From Planctomycetota bacterium (GTDB lineage: Bacteria > Planctomycetota > E44-bin39), in the NCBI GenBank assembly GCA_004376375.1, contig SOJX01000150.1, positions 1 through 64,000 on the forward strand: a DNA stretch of 64,000 bases. The letters are read 5' to 3'. Position 1 is the stretch's first letter; every line of letters begins with the position of its first letter. Below, piece by piece: positions 25,410 to 33,722 of the stretch. The notes beneath the pieces are model-generated. The model worked only from the letters and a program-made list of their open reading frames with translations. It was not told the origin of the DNA and did no database searches. Made by a program: the position numbers and the translations under genes.

Positions 25410-26135
25410 ATGCCTCGCATTGGAACCATATTTTTTGACGCCGGAAACACGCTTTTCGATCTGAAAGAGGCCGGGCTTTCTCCCGAACGGGTCCGTGGAA
25501 AAATTTATGCCGACGTGGCGCGGCGTTATGGAAACGACGTCTCCGATGACGAGATGACGAAACATATGACGGAAATCGTGCGCGCCATGCCGCAGAGGAT
25601 CGACGGTGCGTACCGCTATTCCGTCAAGTGGTTTCGGATATTCATAGACCGACTCTTTGAGAGGCTCGGCGGTGTCAGTGACGCCAGGCTGGCGACGCAG
25701 GAGCTTTTCACGTACTTCAGGGACGACGGGAATTTTTTCGTTTTCGACGACGTTTCCCCGGTGCTCGAGGAACTGCGCAAACGCGGATACCGGATGGGGA
25801 TAATTTCAAACTGGAGCCCGACGCTGCCGATGGTGCTTTACAACCTGGGATTGCTCGAGTTTTTCAAATGCGTTGTGGTGAGCGCGACCGTTGAGCTTGA
25901 AAAACCCGGGAAAGCCATTTTCGATAAAGCCCTTGAATGCACGGGCGCCGCGCCTGGCATGGCCTTACATGTCGGCGACAGTTTTAAACACGATTACCAG
26001 GGCGCCGGGGACGCGGGCCTGAAGGCGCTCCTTCTTGACCGGCCCGGTGACAGCCCGCATGCCGATGAAGTGGGCGATGATAGAATCCGTTCGTTAACCG
26101 AGCTTTCCGGGATACTGGCTCATGCCGCCGAATGA
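25410..26135 (+). CDS. HAD-superfamily hydrolase
   Basis: 241 residues. HAD motifs: I, FFDAGNTLFD (nucleophile Asp; the second aspartate is replaced by Gly as in several HAD-IA enzymes); II, IISNWS; III, the lysine of ELEKPGKAIF; IV, HVGDSFKHDYQGA. A helical cap lies between motifs I and II. Probably a phosphatase of a small sugar or nucleotide phosphate. Its end overlaps the glycosyltransferase by 14 bp, so a sugar phosphate is a reasonable guess. Confidence 0.85.
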   Translation: MPRIGTIFFDAGNTLFDLKEAGLSPERVRGKIYADVARRYGNDVSDDEMTKHMTEIVRAMPQRIDGAYRYSVKWFRIFIDRLFERLGGVSDARLATQELFTYFRDDGNFFVFDDVSPVLEELRKRGYRMGIISNWSPTLPMVLYNLGLLEFFKCVVVSATVELEKPGKAIFDKALECTGAAPGMALHVGDSFKHDYQGAGDAGLKALLLDRPGDSPHADEVGDDRIRSLTELSGILAHAAE

Positions 26136-27324
26136 CCGTCGAATTCGTGTGACGCATATCATAACCCGACTCGTCAGAGGCGGCGCGGCGCAGGTTGTGC
26201 TTATGAACGCGGCAGGATTGGACAAGTCACGTTTTAAATCGACAATCGTCTGCGGCCCCGAGTCCGGCTCGGAAGGCGATTGTTTTGGGGATGCGAGAAG
26301 GCGCGGCGTGCCGGTCCATATAATTCCGAGCCTCGTCAGAGACATCTCGCCGGGAAAGGACCTGAAGGCTCTTCTGAGTATGATAGATATTCTGCGCCGG
26401 AGGCGGGTTGATATTGTTCACACACATACGTCAAAGGCCGGTGTCCTTGGCAGGTTTGCCGCGGCGATTTCCGGTATACGCGCCGTTGTCCATTCTCCTC
26501 ACGGTCATATTTTCGGCCAGGATGCGAACATCCCGGCTGTGACGGGGCGTCCACTGAGAAAGGCGTTTTTTTATTTCCTGGAGCGCGCGGCTGCCCCGCA
26601 GGCCCGGAAGATAGTAACGCTTACAAAAAGGAACAGGAACGATCATATAGCGCTCGGGCTCGCTTCCCCTTCAAAGCTGTTTGTGCTTCACAACGCGGTC
26701 GACGTGGATTGCTTTGAAGCGGCGGAGCCAGGAAGGGAGGCGACGCGGGCCGAGCTGGGTTATGAGCCGGATGACTGCGTTATCGGAATTATCGGGCGGC
26801 TCACGTCGGAAAAAGGGCATAAATCTCTCCTCGAGGCGTTTTGTACCGTAAGTAAAAAGATGCCGAAGGTGAGACTTCTGGTTGTCGGCGGCGGGCCATT
26901 GCGCGATGACCTGGAGCGTAAGGCATGCGAATTAAAACTTGATGATTGCGTCCGGTTTCTCGGAGTACGCGAAGATGTTCCGGAACTCGTGTCCGCAACG
27001 GATATAATAGCCCTTGCTTCAACCTACGAAGGGCTTGGCATCGTACTCCTCGAGGCGATGGCGCTTGGGAAGCCCGTTGTTGCAACGCGGGTGGGGGGCG
27101 TGCCGGAAATCGTGGTCGGCGGCGAGACAGGGCTCCTTGTGGAGCCAAGCGATCCTAAGGCGATGGCGGATGCGATTGAGCGCCTTGCGTGCGATGAAAA
27201 CATGCGCGCACGCCTGGGTAATGCCGGGAAGAAACGCGTGCAGGAAAACTTCACATTGCCGATAATGTTAAAGCGGCTTGAAAAACTTTACGAGGGCGTA
27301 TTAAGGTGTCAAAGCAGATTATAA
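26122..27324 (+). CDS. Glycosyltransferase family 4
   Basis: 400 residues, GT-B fold. N-terminal THIITRLVRGGAAQVVL is the acceptor-side start, and HSPHGHIFGQD follows. The donor-binding C-terminal domain has IGRLTSEKGHKSLLEAF and the E-x7-E type motif EGLGIVLLEAMALGKPVV, then VGGVPEIVVGGETGLLVEP. It transfers a sugar from a nucleotide donor to a lipid or glycan in the cytosol. Overlaps both neighbours, so it is translated as part of a HAD-GT-epimerase unit. Confidence 0.92.
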   Translation: MPPNDRRIRVTHIITRLVRGGAAQVVLMNAAGLDKSRFKSTIVCGPESGSEGDCFGDARRRGVPVHIIPSLVRDISPGKDLKALLSMIDILRRRRVDIVHTHTSKAGVLGRFAAAISGIRAVVHSPHGHIFGQDANIPAVTGRPLRKAFFYFLERAAAPQARKIVTLTKRNRNDHIALGLASPSKLFVLHNAVDVDCFEAAEPGREATRAELGYEPDDCVIGIIGRLTSEKGHKSLLEAFCTVSKKMPKVRLLVVGGGPLRDDLERKACELKLDDCVRFLGVREDVPELVSATDIIALASTYEGLGIVLLEAMALGKPVVATRVGGVPEIVVGGETGLLVEPSDPKAMADAIERLACDENMRARLGNAGKKRVQENFTLPIMLKRLEKLYEGVLRCQSRL

Positions 27325-28274
27325 TTACGGGCGGCGCGGGATTCATTGGCAGCAACCTTGCCAGAAGACTTGCAGGCGAAGGCAACGGCGTTTGCATTAT
27401 TGACTCCTTTGACGACTGCTACGACCCGGCGATCAAGCGGGACAATGCAGCGGAAACTCTGAAACTGTATCCGGGCGTTGAACTCGCCGAAGGCGATATC
27501 CGCGACAGCGGATTTCTTGACGCCGCATATAAAAGCTTCAAACCGGATGTGATTATTCACCTTGCGGCAAGGCCCGGCGTGCGCGCGTCTATCGCCGATC
27601 CTTTGCTTTATACTGATGTTAATATAGTCGGGACGCAGCAGCTCCTTGAAGCATGCCGGCGCCACGGGGTCGGAAAATTCATTTTCGGATCTTCGTCTTC
27701 GGTGTATGGGGTGACTTCGAGGATTCCGTTCAGCGAGGAAGATCCCTGCGACAGGCCGGTCAGCCCTTATGCAGCTACGAAGAGGGTCGGTGAAATCATC
27801 TGCGCAAACTACAGCCACCTTTTCGGGCTGGGCATTACCTGTCTGAGATTTTTCACCGTATACGGCCCGATGCAGAGGCCGGAAATGGCAATTCACAAGT
27901 TCTCCCGCCTGATAAGCGGGGGCCACCCGATTCCGATGTATGGCGACGGCAGCTCAAAAAGGGATTATACTTATGTCGATGATATAGTACAGGGTGTCGG
28001 TGCCGCTCTGGAAAAAATAGAAGGTTACAGGATTTACAATCTGGGAAACTCGCAGACGACCGAGCTTTCAAAACTCATTCAAATCGTCGGTGATGTGCTC
28101 GGCCAGAAACCCAAAATCAATCGCGAGCCCGACCAGCAGGGCGACGTACCCATTACGTTCGCCGACATCACCAAATCCCGGCAGGAATTGGGCTATAATC
28201 CTGAAACTTCAATTGAAGACGGTGTCGAGAAGTTTGTCGAATGGTTCCGCGCACGAGGGAGCCGGCCCGGTTAG
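27306..28274 (+). CDS. NAD-dependent sugar epimerase (UDP-glucuronate 4-epimerase-like)
   Basis: 322 residues, starting at GTG inside the glycosyltransferase gene (19-bp overlap). The Rossmann motif TGGAGFIGS is at residues 8-16. The catalytic Ser and Tyr-x3-Lys appear in SSSSVYG and PYAATK. RPGVRASIADP and FFTVYGPMQRPEMA are typical of UDP-glucuronate or UDP-glucose 4-epimerases. It probably supplies the nucleotide sugar for the adjacent transferase. Its stop overlaps the convergent deformylase gene by 4 bp. Confidence 0.9.
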   Translation: MSKQIIITGGAGFIGSNLARRLAGEGNGVCIIDSFDDCYDPAIKRDNAAETLKLYPGVELAEGDIRDSGFLDAAYKSFKPDVIIHLAARPGVRASIADPLLYTDVNIVGTQQLLEACRRHGVGKFIFGSSSSVYGVTSRIPFSEEDPCDRPVSPYAATKRVGEIICANYSHLFGLGITCLRFFTVYGPMQRPEMAIHKFSRLISGGHPIPMYGDGSSKRDYTYVDDIVQGVGAALEKIEGYRIYNLGNSQTTELSKLIQIVGDVLGQKPKINREPDQQGDVPITFADITKSRQELGYNPETSIEDGVEKFVEWFRARGSRPG

Positions 28275-28807
28275 TCCTGCTTTTTCCAACGCGAGCTTGA
28301 AGAAAGTCGCTGCTTTATCAGTTCCGCCCTCATTATCAACGGCGGGTTGCTGATATGATCCACCGGGAGGACGCCGTCCAGGTGATCAATCTCGTGCAGC
28401 ATGACGCGCGCCATTTTACCTTCGCATGAGATTATGTGTTTGTCGCCGTTTTCGTCATTGTATTTCATCGCGATCGTCTTCGGCCGCTTGATCTTGACGA
28501 CGAAAGACATCTGAAAAGAAAAGCAGGTTTCCCAGTCTTCCTCTTCCTCCTTTGACCGGCCCGATATTTCAGGGTTGATAATAAAAAACGGGGCCGGGTC
28601 GCCGCGGAAATATATAATCCGCTTATGAATCCCCAAAAGCGGAGCGGCAAGCGCAAGGCCCGTACCGAAACGGGCCTGAAGAACGGTGAGCGTACGCTTT
28701 AGGTCTCCCAGGAGCGCCCGCAATTCAGGCGCCTTAAAGTCGGTTACCGGCGTGGATTTCTCCCGCAGCTCCGGGTCACCAAGAAGCAGAACGTTGTATA
28801 CCGGCAT
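28271..28807 (-). CDS. Peptide deformylase-like protein with altered active site
   Basis: 178 residues, normal length for Def. Metal ligands are kept: the cysteine in WETCFSF and both histidines plus glutamate in HEIDHLDG. Motif 1 is GLALAAPLLGI instead of GxGLAAPQIG, so the catalytic glutamine is Leu and the second Gly is Ala. Motif 2 reads ETCFS instead of EGCLS. Known deformylases remove the formyl group from new proteins; here activity is doubtful or the substrate differs. Good GGGAGG ribosome site. A normal def may exist elsewhere. Confidence 0.85.
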   Translation of the reverse strand: MPVYNVLLLGDPELREKSTPVTDFKAPELRALLGDLKRTLTVLQARFGTGLALAAPLLGIHKRIIYFRGDPAPFFIINPEISGRSKEEEEDWETCFSFQMSFVVKIKRPKTIAMKYNDENGDKHIISCEGKMARVMLHEIDHLDGVLPVDHISNPPLIMRAELIKQRLSSSSRWKKQD

Positions 28808-28839
28808 TGTTTCCTCCCACCCACGTTGTTCAACTTAGC

Positions 28840-28868
28840 ATGATACCGACATGTGGGGGTCGGTGCAA
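28840..28868 (-). promoter_or_regulatory. Promoter of the deformylase-like gene with inverted repeat
   Basis: TTGCAC, 17 bp, TATCAT on the minus strand. The spacer and -35 contain ACCGAC-8 bp-GTCGGT (28845-28864), a candidate operator. Confidence 0.5.
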
Positions 28869-28883
28869 GGAAAAGTTTGCATA

Positions 28884-28980
28884 TTGGTCATTTGGTCTGT
28901 TGGTTCCTTGGTCCCTTGGCTTATTAGCCATTTTCCTTATCGACCAAGAAGTCAGGGGACCAAAGGACCAAGGGACCTTA
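28884..28980. repeat. 8-bp arrays in inverted orientation, word TTGGTCNN
   Basis: Four octamers TTGGTCAT, TTGGTCTG, TTGGTTCC, TTGGTCCC (28884-28915), then after about 25 bp the complement series CGACCAAG, AAGTCAGG, GGACCAAA, GGACCAAG, GGACCTTA (28941-28980). The two sides can pair to a long hairpin. A smaller hairpin (CCGGACAGG/CCTGCCCGG) follows at 28994-29017. Confidence 0.85.
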
Positions 28981-29075
28981 TATACAAAATAAACCGGACA
29001 GGTAAGAACCTGCCCGGCCGAAGGGGGAAACGGGAAAATCATGTTACCGGCCATGCATGTGCCGGTTAGTATCTG

Positions 29076-29663
29076 CTAGTATCTCCTTATTACGCCGCGG
29101 ACAATGCCGCGTATCTCGCAATTGTCGACGTAAATCGGCTCGTATTTTTCGTTGGCGGGCTGGAGGCGGATGCGGCCGCCTTCGCGGTGGAAGCGTTTGA
29201 GCGTCGCTTCGTTGTCATCGACGATTGCGACCACGGTCTCGCCGTCGCGCGCGGTGGTGCGCTTCTCTACGATGACGAAATCTCCGGACTGGATTCCGTC
29301 TTCGATCATGCTGTCGCCGACGGCTTCGAGAATGTAGCAGTCGTCGCCGCTCGGCAACAGGTCCTTGAGGGAAACGTGCTCGGGAGTTTCAAGGGCCTCG
29401 ATGGGAGCGCCTGCGGCAATGCGGCCCATGACCTGCATCTTGTCCTCGCGGAATTCAGGTGCGAGTATTTCGATCGAGCGGGCGAGATGTTTTTCCTTTT
29501 TAAGGGCGCCCTTTCTGCACAATGCCTCAATATGTTCGTGAATCGTGATTTTGGAAACACCGAAGTCTGCTGCGATTTCATCAAGGGTGGGGGAGACCCT
29601 ATGTTCCTGCTGATAGTCGCGGATGAATTCAAGAATCGCCAGCTGTTTTTTTGTGAATCGCAT
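29076..29663 (-). CDS. lexA: LexA repressor
   Basis: 195 residues. N-terminal winged helix: TKKQLAILEFIRDYQQEHR, SPTLDEIAADFGVSKITIHE. The autocleavage site is Ala84-Gly85 in RIAAGAPIEA. The catalytic serine is Ser118 (GDSMIEDGI) and the lysine is Lys156 (EATLKRF). It represses DNA-damage genes and cuts itself when RecA is active. AAAGGAAA precedes the ATG. A perfect inverted repeat overlaps its promoter and may be its own operator. The DNA-recognition helix differs from the Escherichia type, so the SOS box is expected to differ. Confidence 0.95.
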   Translation of the reverse strand: MRFTKKQLAILEFIRDYQQEHRVSPTLDEIAADFGVSKITIHEHIEALCRKGALKKEKHLARSIEILAPEFREDKMQVMGRIAAGAPIEALETPEHVSLKDLLPSGDDCYILEAVGDSMIEDGIQSGDFVIVEKRTTARDGETVVAIVDDNEATLKRFHREGGRIRLQPANEKYEPIYVDNCEIRGIVRGVIRRY

Positions 29664-29709
29664 TGTGTTTCCTTTCGTGGTAGGATACGGTTCCTAACTT
29701 TTCCCTATT

Positions 29710-29738
29710 ATATTACCCTGACATGTGCCTAATGTCAA
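29710..29738 (-). promoter_or_regulatory. lexA promoter
   Basis: Near-perfect TTGACA, 17 bp, TAATAT on the minus strand, about 47 bp upstream of the lexA ATG. Confidence 0.8.
29719..29737. promoter_or_regulatory. Candidate LexA operator TGACAT-N7-ATGTCA
   Basis: A perfect 6+6 inverted repeat with 7-bp spacer covers the -35 and half the spacer of the lexA promoter, an ideal repression position. It is not the Escherichia or Bacillus SOS box. No second copy was found by eye, including at dinB. Confidence 0.45.
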
Positions 29739-29838
29739 CCACAAGAATTAAATTTTCGGGAAATTTTTGCGATAATAAATTGTGGAAAACCTGTGGAGTA
29801 CTGGGCCGGTAACAGCGTTGCAGAATTGAAGCCGCACC

Positions 29839-31506
29839 CTATTTTTTGAGTTTGTCGCTCTTCTGCAACTCGATTCCGTACGCCTCCAGGTTGATGCCTT
29901 CGGCATGCTTCAATTCGGCAAGAGCGATCTGCAGGTCGATTCTCGCCTGTATCAGCCCGAGTTCCGCCAGCGCAAGAAACTCCTGCGCGGCCAGGACTTC
30001 GAAATTCGTGGACAGGCCTTCACGCTGACGAACCTGTTCTGCCGCAAGGGCTTCTTCAGCGGCTTTGACGGATTTACCGCGGGCGCGTATCTGTTCGCGT
30101 GCGGTTTTCACGTTTCGGTGGGCGTTGCGGACTTCAAAAATCAAAAGATGTTTGAGGCCTGTCTTTTCCTCGCGCGCCTTCGACGTTTCAAGACGCGCCC
30201 GGCGGTAGGCCGCCTTTTCCGCGCGAAGCCTGAACGGCCATATAAACGTGAGCGAGAACTCCCAGTCGTAGAACCGGCCGGTGCCCAGCCTGTCACGTGC
30301 GTTCCCGAAGTTGCTGTCTATTCCGTTCCACTGCATTGAGCCGGAAATGTCCAGCTGCGGCAGCCGGTCTTTGCGTTTTTTGGCCTCGTCGAGGAGTTTG
30401 GACTTGAGGCTCAACTCGGCCATGGTTAAATCCGGCCGGTTGCCGAGCGCGGTCTCCAGGCATTCCTCGATTGACGCGACCGGCGTATTGTCATATGGCT
30501 TTGTGGTCGGAATTATATCGAGGTCCCAGTCCCTGTTGCTGACCGAGGGTTGCATGACCAGAAGAAGCCAGTCGCGGGCGGTTTTTATCAGGTTCTTTGC
30601 CCGGACTATCTTCGCCTCGATATCCGCGACGGTGGCTTCGGGCTGGAGTTCGTCTATTTTTGCGGCTTCACCGACCCTGATCCGCTCACGCGTTCTTCGG
30701 AGAAGCTCCTTCGCGCGATCGAGCGACCTCATCTGTACAGCAAGAGTCTCGCGGGTGAGAATAAGGTTCCAGTAGGCTTTTTCGGTTTCGGCTATGGTCT
30801 GGATTCCCGTCCAGCGGAGCTGCTCTTTGGCTATTTTATGGCCGTACTTCGCTAGTTCGATATATGTCCTGTTATAGTCGGTTCCGAATCCCTTGAGCAG
30901 GGGCTGGGTCAGCGTAATCGAGGTGTACGGATAATAGCCGGGATTGAACGGGTCCATCCGGCTCTCGGTCTGGCGGCGCATGCTTCCGGCCGCGAGTGTG
31001 TAGGATGTTCCGGTCGTGAACTTCTGTGTAAGCGACAGGGTGAGGTTGAAACTCTCGGACTGCGAAACCACACCTCCCGGACCTAAGAATTCCAGAAAAG
31101 ACGGATCTATACCCATGACAAGGGATGCGTTGTTACCGTATTTTTTCTGGGCCTCTTTTGCGGCGATAGCATAAGCGTTCGGAGCGCGATCCTGGCCAAG
31201 TGTTGCAATCGTACTGAAGTATTCGTCGAATTCTGCCTTGGGAAGCTCTATCGCCTCCTGTGCGATATCAACGCCGAGCTTGCCTATCAGAATTTTCTGG
31301 TTGTGACGCACGGCAATTCGGACAGCCTGGTCGAGTGATAGCTCCAGCTTTGCAGGAGCTATGGGTTTATCGGTTTTGGATGCAGGTTCTGATACTGGAG
31401 GTTCGGGCTTTTCCGGTTTGGGAGACGGTGAAGTCTCCCCGCTCAGTGCCGTTGAAGGGAAGAAAAGTATTGCCAGAAACAGTAAACATGCAGCGATGCG
31501 GCTCAC
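29839..31506 (-). CDS. TolC-like outer membrane factor
   Basis: 555 residues from a GTG with AAAGGA 6 bp upstream. This start gives a clean signal peptide ending PSTALSGE, whereas longer starts put it about 26 residues inside. A Pro/Lys-rich stretch follows, then the outer membrane efflux protein domain: LSLDQAVRIAVRHNQ, QPLLKGFGTDYNR, long coiled coils, and FSLTFIWPFRLRAEK in the second half. It forms the outer membrane channel of type I secretion or efflux systems. No inner-membrane pump or adaptor gene is adjacent. Confidence 0.87.
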   Translation of the reverse strand: MSRIAACLLFLAILFFPSTALSGETSPSPKPEKPEPPVSEPASKTDKPIAPAKLELSLDQAVRIAVRHNQKILIGKLGVDIAQEAIELPKAEFDEYFSTIATLGQDRAPNAYAIAAKEAQKKYGNNASLVMGIDPSFLEFLGPGGVVSQSESFNLTLSLTQKFTTGTSYTLAAGSMRRQTESRMDPFNPGYYPYTSITLTQPLLKGFGTDYNRTYIELAKYGHKIAKEQLRWTGIQTIAETEKAYWNLILTRETLAVQMRSLDRAKELLRRTRERIRVGEAAKIDELQPEATVADIEAKIVRAKNLIKTARDWLLLVMQPSVSNRDWDLDIIPTTKPYDNTPVASIEECLETALGNRPDLTMAELSLKSKLLDEAKKRKDRLPQLDISGSMQWNGIDSNFGNARDRLGTGRFYDWEFSLTFIWPFRLRAEKAAYRRARLETSKAREEKTGLKHLLIFEVRNAHRNVKTAREQIRARGKSVKAAEEALAAEQVRQREGLSTNFEVLAAQEFLALAELGLIQARIDLQIALAELKHAEGINLEAYGIELQKSDKLKK

Positions 31507-31634
31507 GGCTTTTCCTTTCACATGTTTCCGGGGCGTAAACAGTTGGGAAAGCATAGCGAATATTTGCCGAAAATGCAAGCCCAAAGTGCCTGTGGCTCAG
31601 GATGACAAATTCAGAATTTTGATTGATTGAATAC

Positions 31635-31663
31635 TTGACCGCTATGCGGCTATATGCTAGATT
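31635..31663 (+). promoter_or_regulatory. Promoter of the small two-helix membrane protein
   Basis: TTGACC, 17 bp, TAGATT, about 50 bp upstream of the ATG at 31715. Confidence 0.6.
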
Positions 31664-31714
31664 CAGAACTGAAAATTGAATCCGCAGTGTCTACCCATCG
31701 GGCAGGAGTTTAAA

Positions 31715-32110
31715 ATGGCGTTTTCCCGGTTTCTCGGCGTCGGAGTCTTTTTCGTGATTGGGATGTTTCTGGGTGCTCTTGGTGTTTTCATGGCCAGCCA
31801 TTACCAGAAGCAGGCCAGTACGGACATGCGCCGGTCCAAGATTCATTTCAAAGACGCAAAAACGCGTTTTATTCCCAGGTTGCGGGAAATCGCCCAGCAG
31901 AAACGGAAAGTATCGGTTCTGGAGCGAAAGTTATTAAACCAGCACGATCAGAATCTCAGGAAGCGCTGGCGTGAAACTGTGGATGAGCGTATTCGGGTTG
32001 AACAGCGTTATTACAATACATTACTGCCCAACCGAAACTATGCCATGATGATTGCGGTCCTCGGCTTCGCATTCATGGTGTGGGGACTTTTCCGCGTACT
32101 CCAGGATTAG
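31715..32110 (+). CDS. Small membrane protein with two helices around a coiled coil
   Basis: 131 residues from the ATG with AGGAG upstream; a TTG 13 codons earlier lacks a site. Membrane helix 1 is residues 7-28 (GVGVFFVIGMFLGALGVFMA). Helix 2 is near the C-terminus (MMIAVLGFAFMVWGLF). The 75-residue part between them is very basic and helical (KDAKTRFIPRLREIAQQKRK, LLNQHDQNLRKRWRE). No family recognised. It could be a membrane-shaping or envelope-spacing protein; this is a guess from shape only. Confidence 0.65.
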   Translation: MAFSRFLGVGVFFVIGMFLGALGVFMASHYQKQASTDMRRSKIHFKDAKTRFIPRLREIAQQKRKVSVLERKLLNQHDQNLRKRWRETVDERIRVEQRYYNTLLPNRNYAMMIAVLGFAFMVWGLFRVLQD

Positions 32111-32186
32111 CTCTGCTTCAAATTACCTGCAGGAAAAAACTTCCCGTTTATTTCCCGGTCCGTACTTTATTTCGCGGGGGGAGGGT

Positions 32187-32366
32187 TCACTTGCTCTCTG
32201 CCGGCCCGGCGGGGTGTATCGTCCCGTTATGCGTTTCGGCAGGCCAGAACCGGGAACTCTCAATGGCGGGGTGTGCAATCGCAATGCAGATCGCCGCGAG
32301 GCCGATCAGGATGAAAAAAAGGATAATGTTTGAAAGAAGGTTGTATCGTCCGGGCTCGTCCATCAT
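32187..32366 (-). CDS. 59-residue single-helix membrane protein
   Basis: Starts ATGATG overlapping the TGA stop of the PilZ gene, so translation is likely coupled. The sequence begins MMDEPGRYNLLSN, then a strong membrane helix (IILFFILIGLAAICIAIA), then a polar tail ending PAESK. One span with a short cytoplasmic head is expected. No family recognised. The close overlap with PilZ suggests it works with that cyclic-di-GMP effector, for example as a membrane partner. Confidence 0.6.
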   Translation of the reverse strand: MMDEPGRYNLLSNIILFFILIGLAAICIAIAHPAIESSRFWPAETHNGTIHPAGPAESK

Positions 32367-32695
32367 TCCATGCCTTCCATGTATTTTTTAAGCACCCATT
32401 TAGATAACTCTCTGCGGGCGAGCCAGCCCATTTTTGTGAACTCGACGCCGAAACCCTTTTTCTCTCCACCGGGAATCCAGCGGACTATGGCCGGCACTTT
32501 ATAGCGCCTGAGGCGCCCGGGAAGCCGGAAGGCGAGCGTGACTCGGGTCCCCACCGGCAACTCACGGTCTGTTTCGACAAAAGCGCCTTTCGGACCGATG
32601 TTCGTAATTCTCGCCCTGCCGGGCTCGTCCAGGTACTTGTCATGATCGAGGAGAAAAATTGTGGTTTTTACGCGGTAGTGTTTTCGCTTTTCCAT
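32363..32695 (-). CDS. PilZ-domain protein
   Basis: 110 residues, a single PilZ domain. The RxxxR motif is RKHYR near the N-terminus. The second motif is NIGPKG where D/NxSxxG is usual. PVGTRVTLAFRLP and GEKKGFGVEFTKMGW complete the barrel. PilZ proteins bind cyclic-di-GMP and switch motility, secretion or polysaccharide machinery. The Ser-to-Gly change may weaken binding. It is coupled to a tiny membrane protein gene and is near two HD-GYP genes in the wider window. Confidence 0.85.
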   Translation of the reverse strand: MEKRKHYRVKTTIFLLDHDKYLDEPGRARITNIGPKGAFVETDRELPVGTRVTLAFRLPGRLRRYKVPAIVRWIPGGEKKGFGVEFTKMGWLARRELSKWVLKKYMEGME

Positions 32696-32779
32696 CTTCT
32701 AAACCCTTCCACGCCAGTATATCAGGCAGGAACAGAAGGGACAAGCTAAAACAGGAAGGAGAAAGTCAAACGAAAAAGA

Positions 32780-32860
32780 GTTCGAAGGTTCAAAGGTTAG
32801 AAAGTTCAAAGGTTCGAACTTTTCAACCTTCGAACTTTCCAACCTTCGAACTTTCCAACT
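32780..32860. repeat. 8-bp arrays in inverted orientation, word GTTCGAAN
   Basis: Five octamers GTTCGAAG, GTTCAAAG, GTTAGAAA, GTTCAAAG, GTTCGAAC are followed at once by five complementary-type octamers (TTTCAACC, TTCGAACT, TTCCAACC, TTCGAACT, TTCCAACT). The right arm is the coding end of lipA. Confidence 0.9.
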
Positions 32861-33716
32861 TACTGAGGATGTCGGCTGCGTTATATGAAGAACGTATGTA
32901 AGGCCCGCATGCGGCCGCGAGGAAGCCTTTGCGCCGCGCGGCCTTCTCAAGTTCATTGAATTCCCCAGGCGGCGCAAAACGTGCGACTGGAAGATGTTTT
33001 TCGCTTGGCGCAAGATACTGCCCTATGGTTATGACGTCGCAGGCCGCGCAGCGCAGATCGTCCATCACCGAAAGCACCTCGTCAGGCGTTTCCCCGCACC
33101 CGACCATCATGCCGCTTTTGGTTGCGATATGCTGAAACTCATCTTTAACCAGGCGCAGGAGCTCGAGCGACCTTTCGTAATCCGCTCCGGGCCGGACGTC
33201 GCGGTAAAGGCGTGGAACAGTTTCAACGTTATGGTTGTATACTTCCGGTCCGGCTTTCGCGACAGTGCGAATTGCCTTCATGCTGCCCCTGAAGTCCGGG
33301 GTCAGAACTTCAACCGTTCGTCCGTCGTTGTGAAGGAGCTCGATACACCGCGCAAAGACGCCTGCGCCACCGTCGGGAAGGTCATCCCGCGTAACGGACG
33401 TGATAACGACGTGGCGAAGGTTCATTCGGGCTGCAGCCTTTGCCACGCGTCCCGCTTCGTCTTCGGCCACGGGTTCCGGCCTGCCTTCGCTTATGTTGCA
33501 GAAGCGGCAGTTCCGCGTGCAGACACGGCCGAGAATCATAAACGTGGCAGTGTGCCGCGAAAAGCATTCACCGATGTTGGGGCATTTTGCGCCGTGGCAG
33601 ACTGTGGCAAGACCGAGCTCGCCGAGGATTTTCCGGGTTGCTTCGATGCCGGCTCCATGCGCGATCGGGCGGCGAAGCCATTGGGGAAAACGCGGTTTTT
33701 TCTGGTTAGCGGCCAT
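32823..33716 (-). CDS. lipA: Lipoyl synthase
   Basis: 297 residues. Both iron-sulfur clusters are recognisable: the auxiliary site CHGAKCPNIGEC and the radical-SAM CTRNCRFC. The conserved C-terminal RSSYNA serine is present. The enzyme inserts two sulfurs into octanoyl groups on E2 or GcvH proteins. The last 13 residues (SKLESSKVGKFEG) are encoded by an 8-bp repeat array and are not part of the family. Sits 6 bp after lpd. Neither lipB nor any lipoyl-bearing protein is in the window. Confidence 0.95.
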   Translation of the reverse strand: MAANQKKPRFPQWLRRPIAHGAGIEATRKILGELGLATVCHGAKCPNIGECFSRHTATFMILGRVCTRNCRFCNISEGRPEPVAEDEAGRVAKAAARMNLRHVVITSVTRDDLPDGGAGVFARCIELLHNDGRTVEVLTPDFRGSMKAIRTVAKAGPEVYNHNVETVPRLYRDVRPGADYERSLELLRLVKDEFQHIATKSGMMVGCGETPDEVLSVMDDLRCAACDVITIGQYLAPSEKHLPVARFAPPGEFNELEKAARRKGFLAAACGPYIRSSYNAADILSKLESSKVGKFEG

Positions 33717-33722
33717 TAGTTT

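Noticed and set aside
22919..25450. Very long open frame (843 codons) on the minus strand opposite the DUF2723 gene
   Set aside because: It lacks any family likeness, and the plus-strand frame encodes a clear DUF2723 membrane protein. Long antisense frames are common in GC-rich genes.
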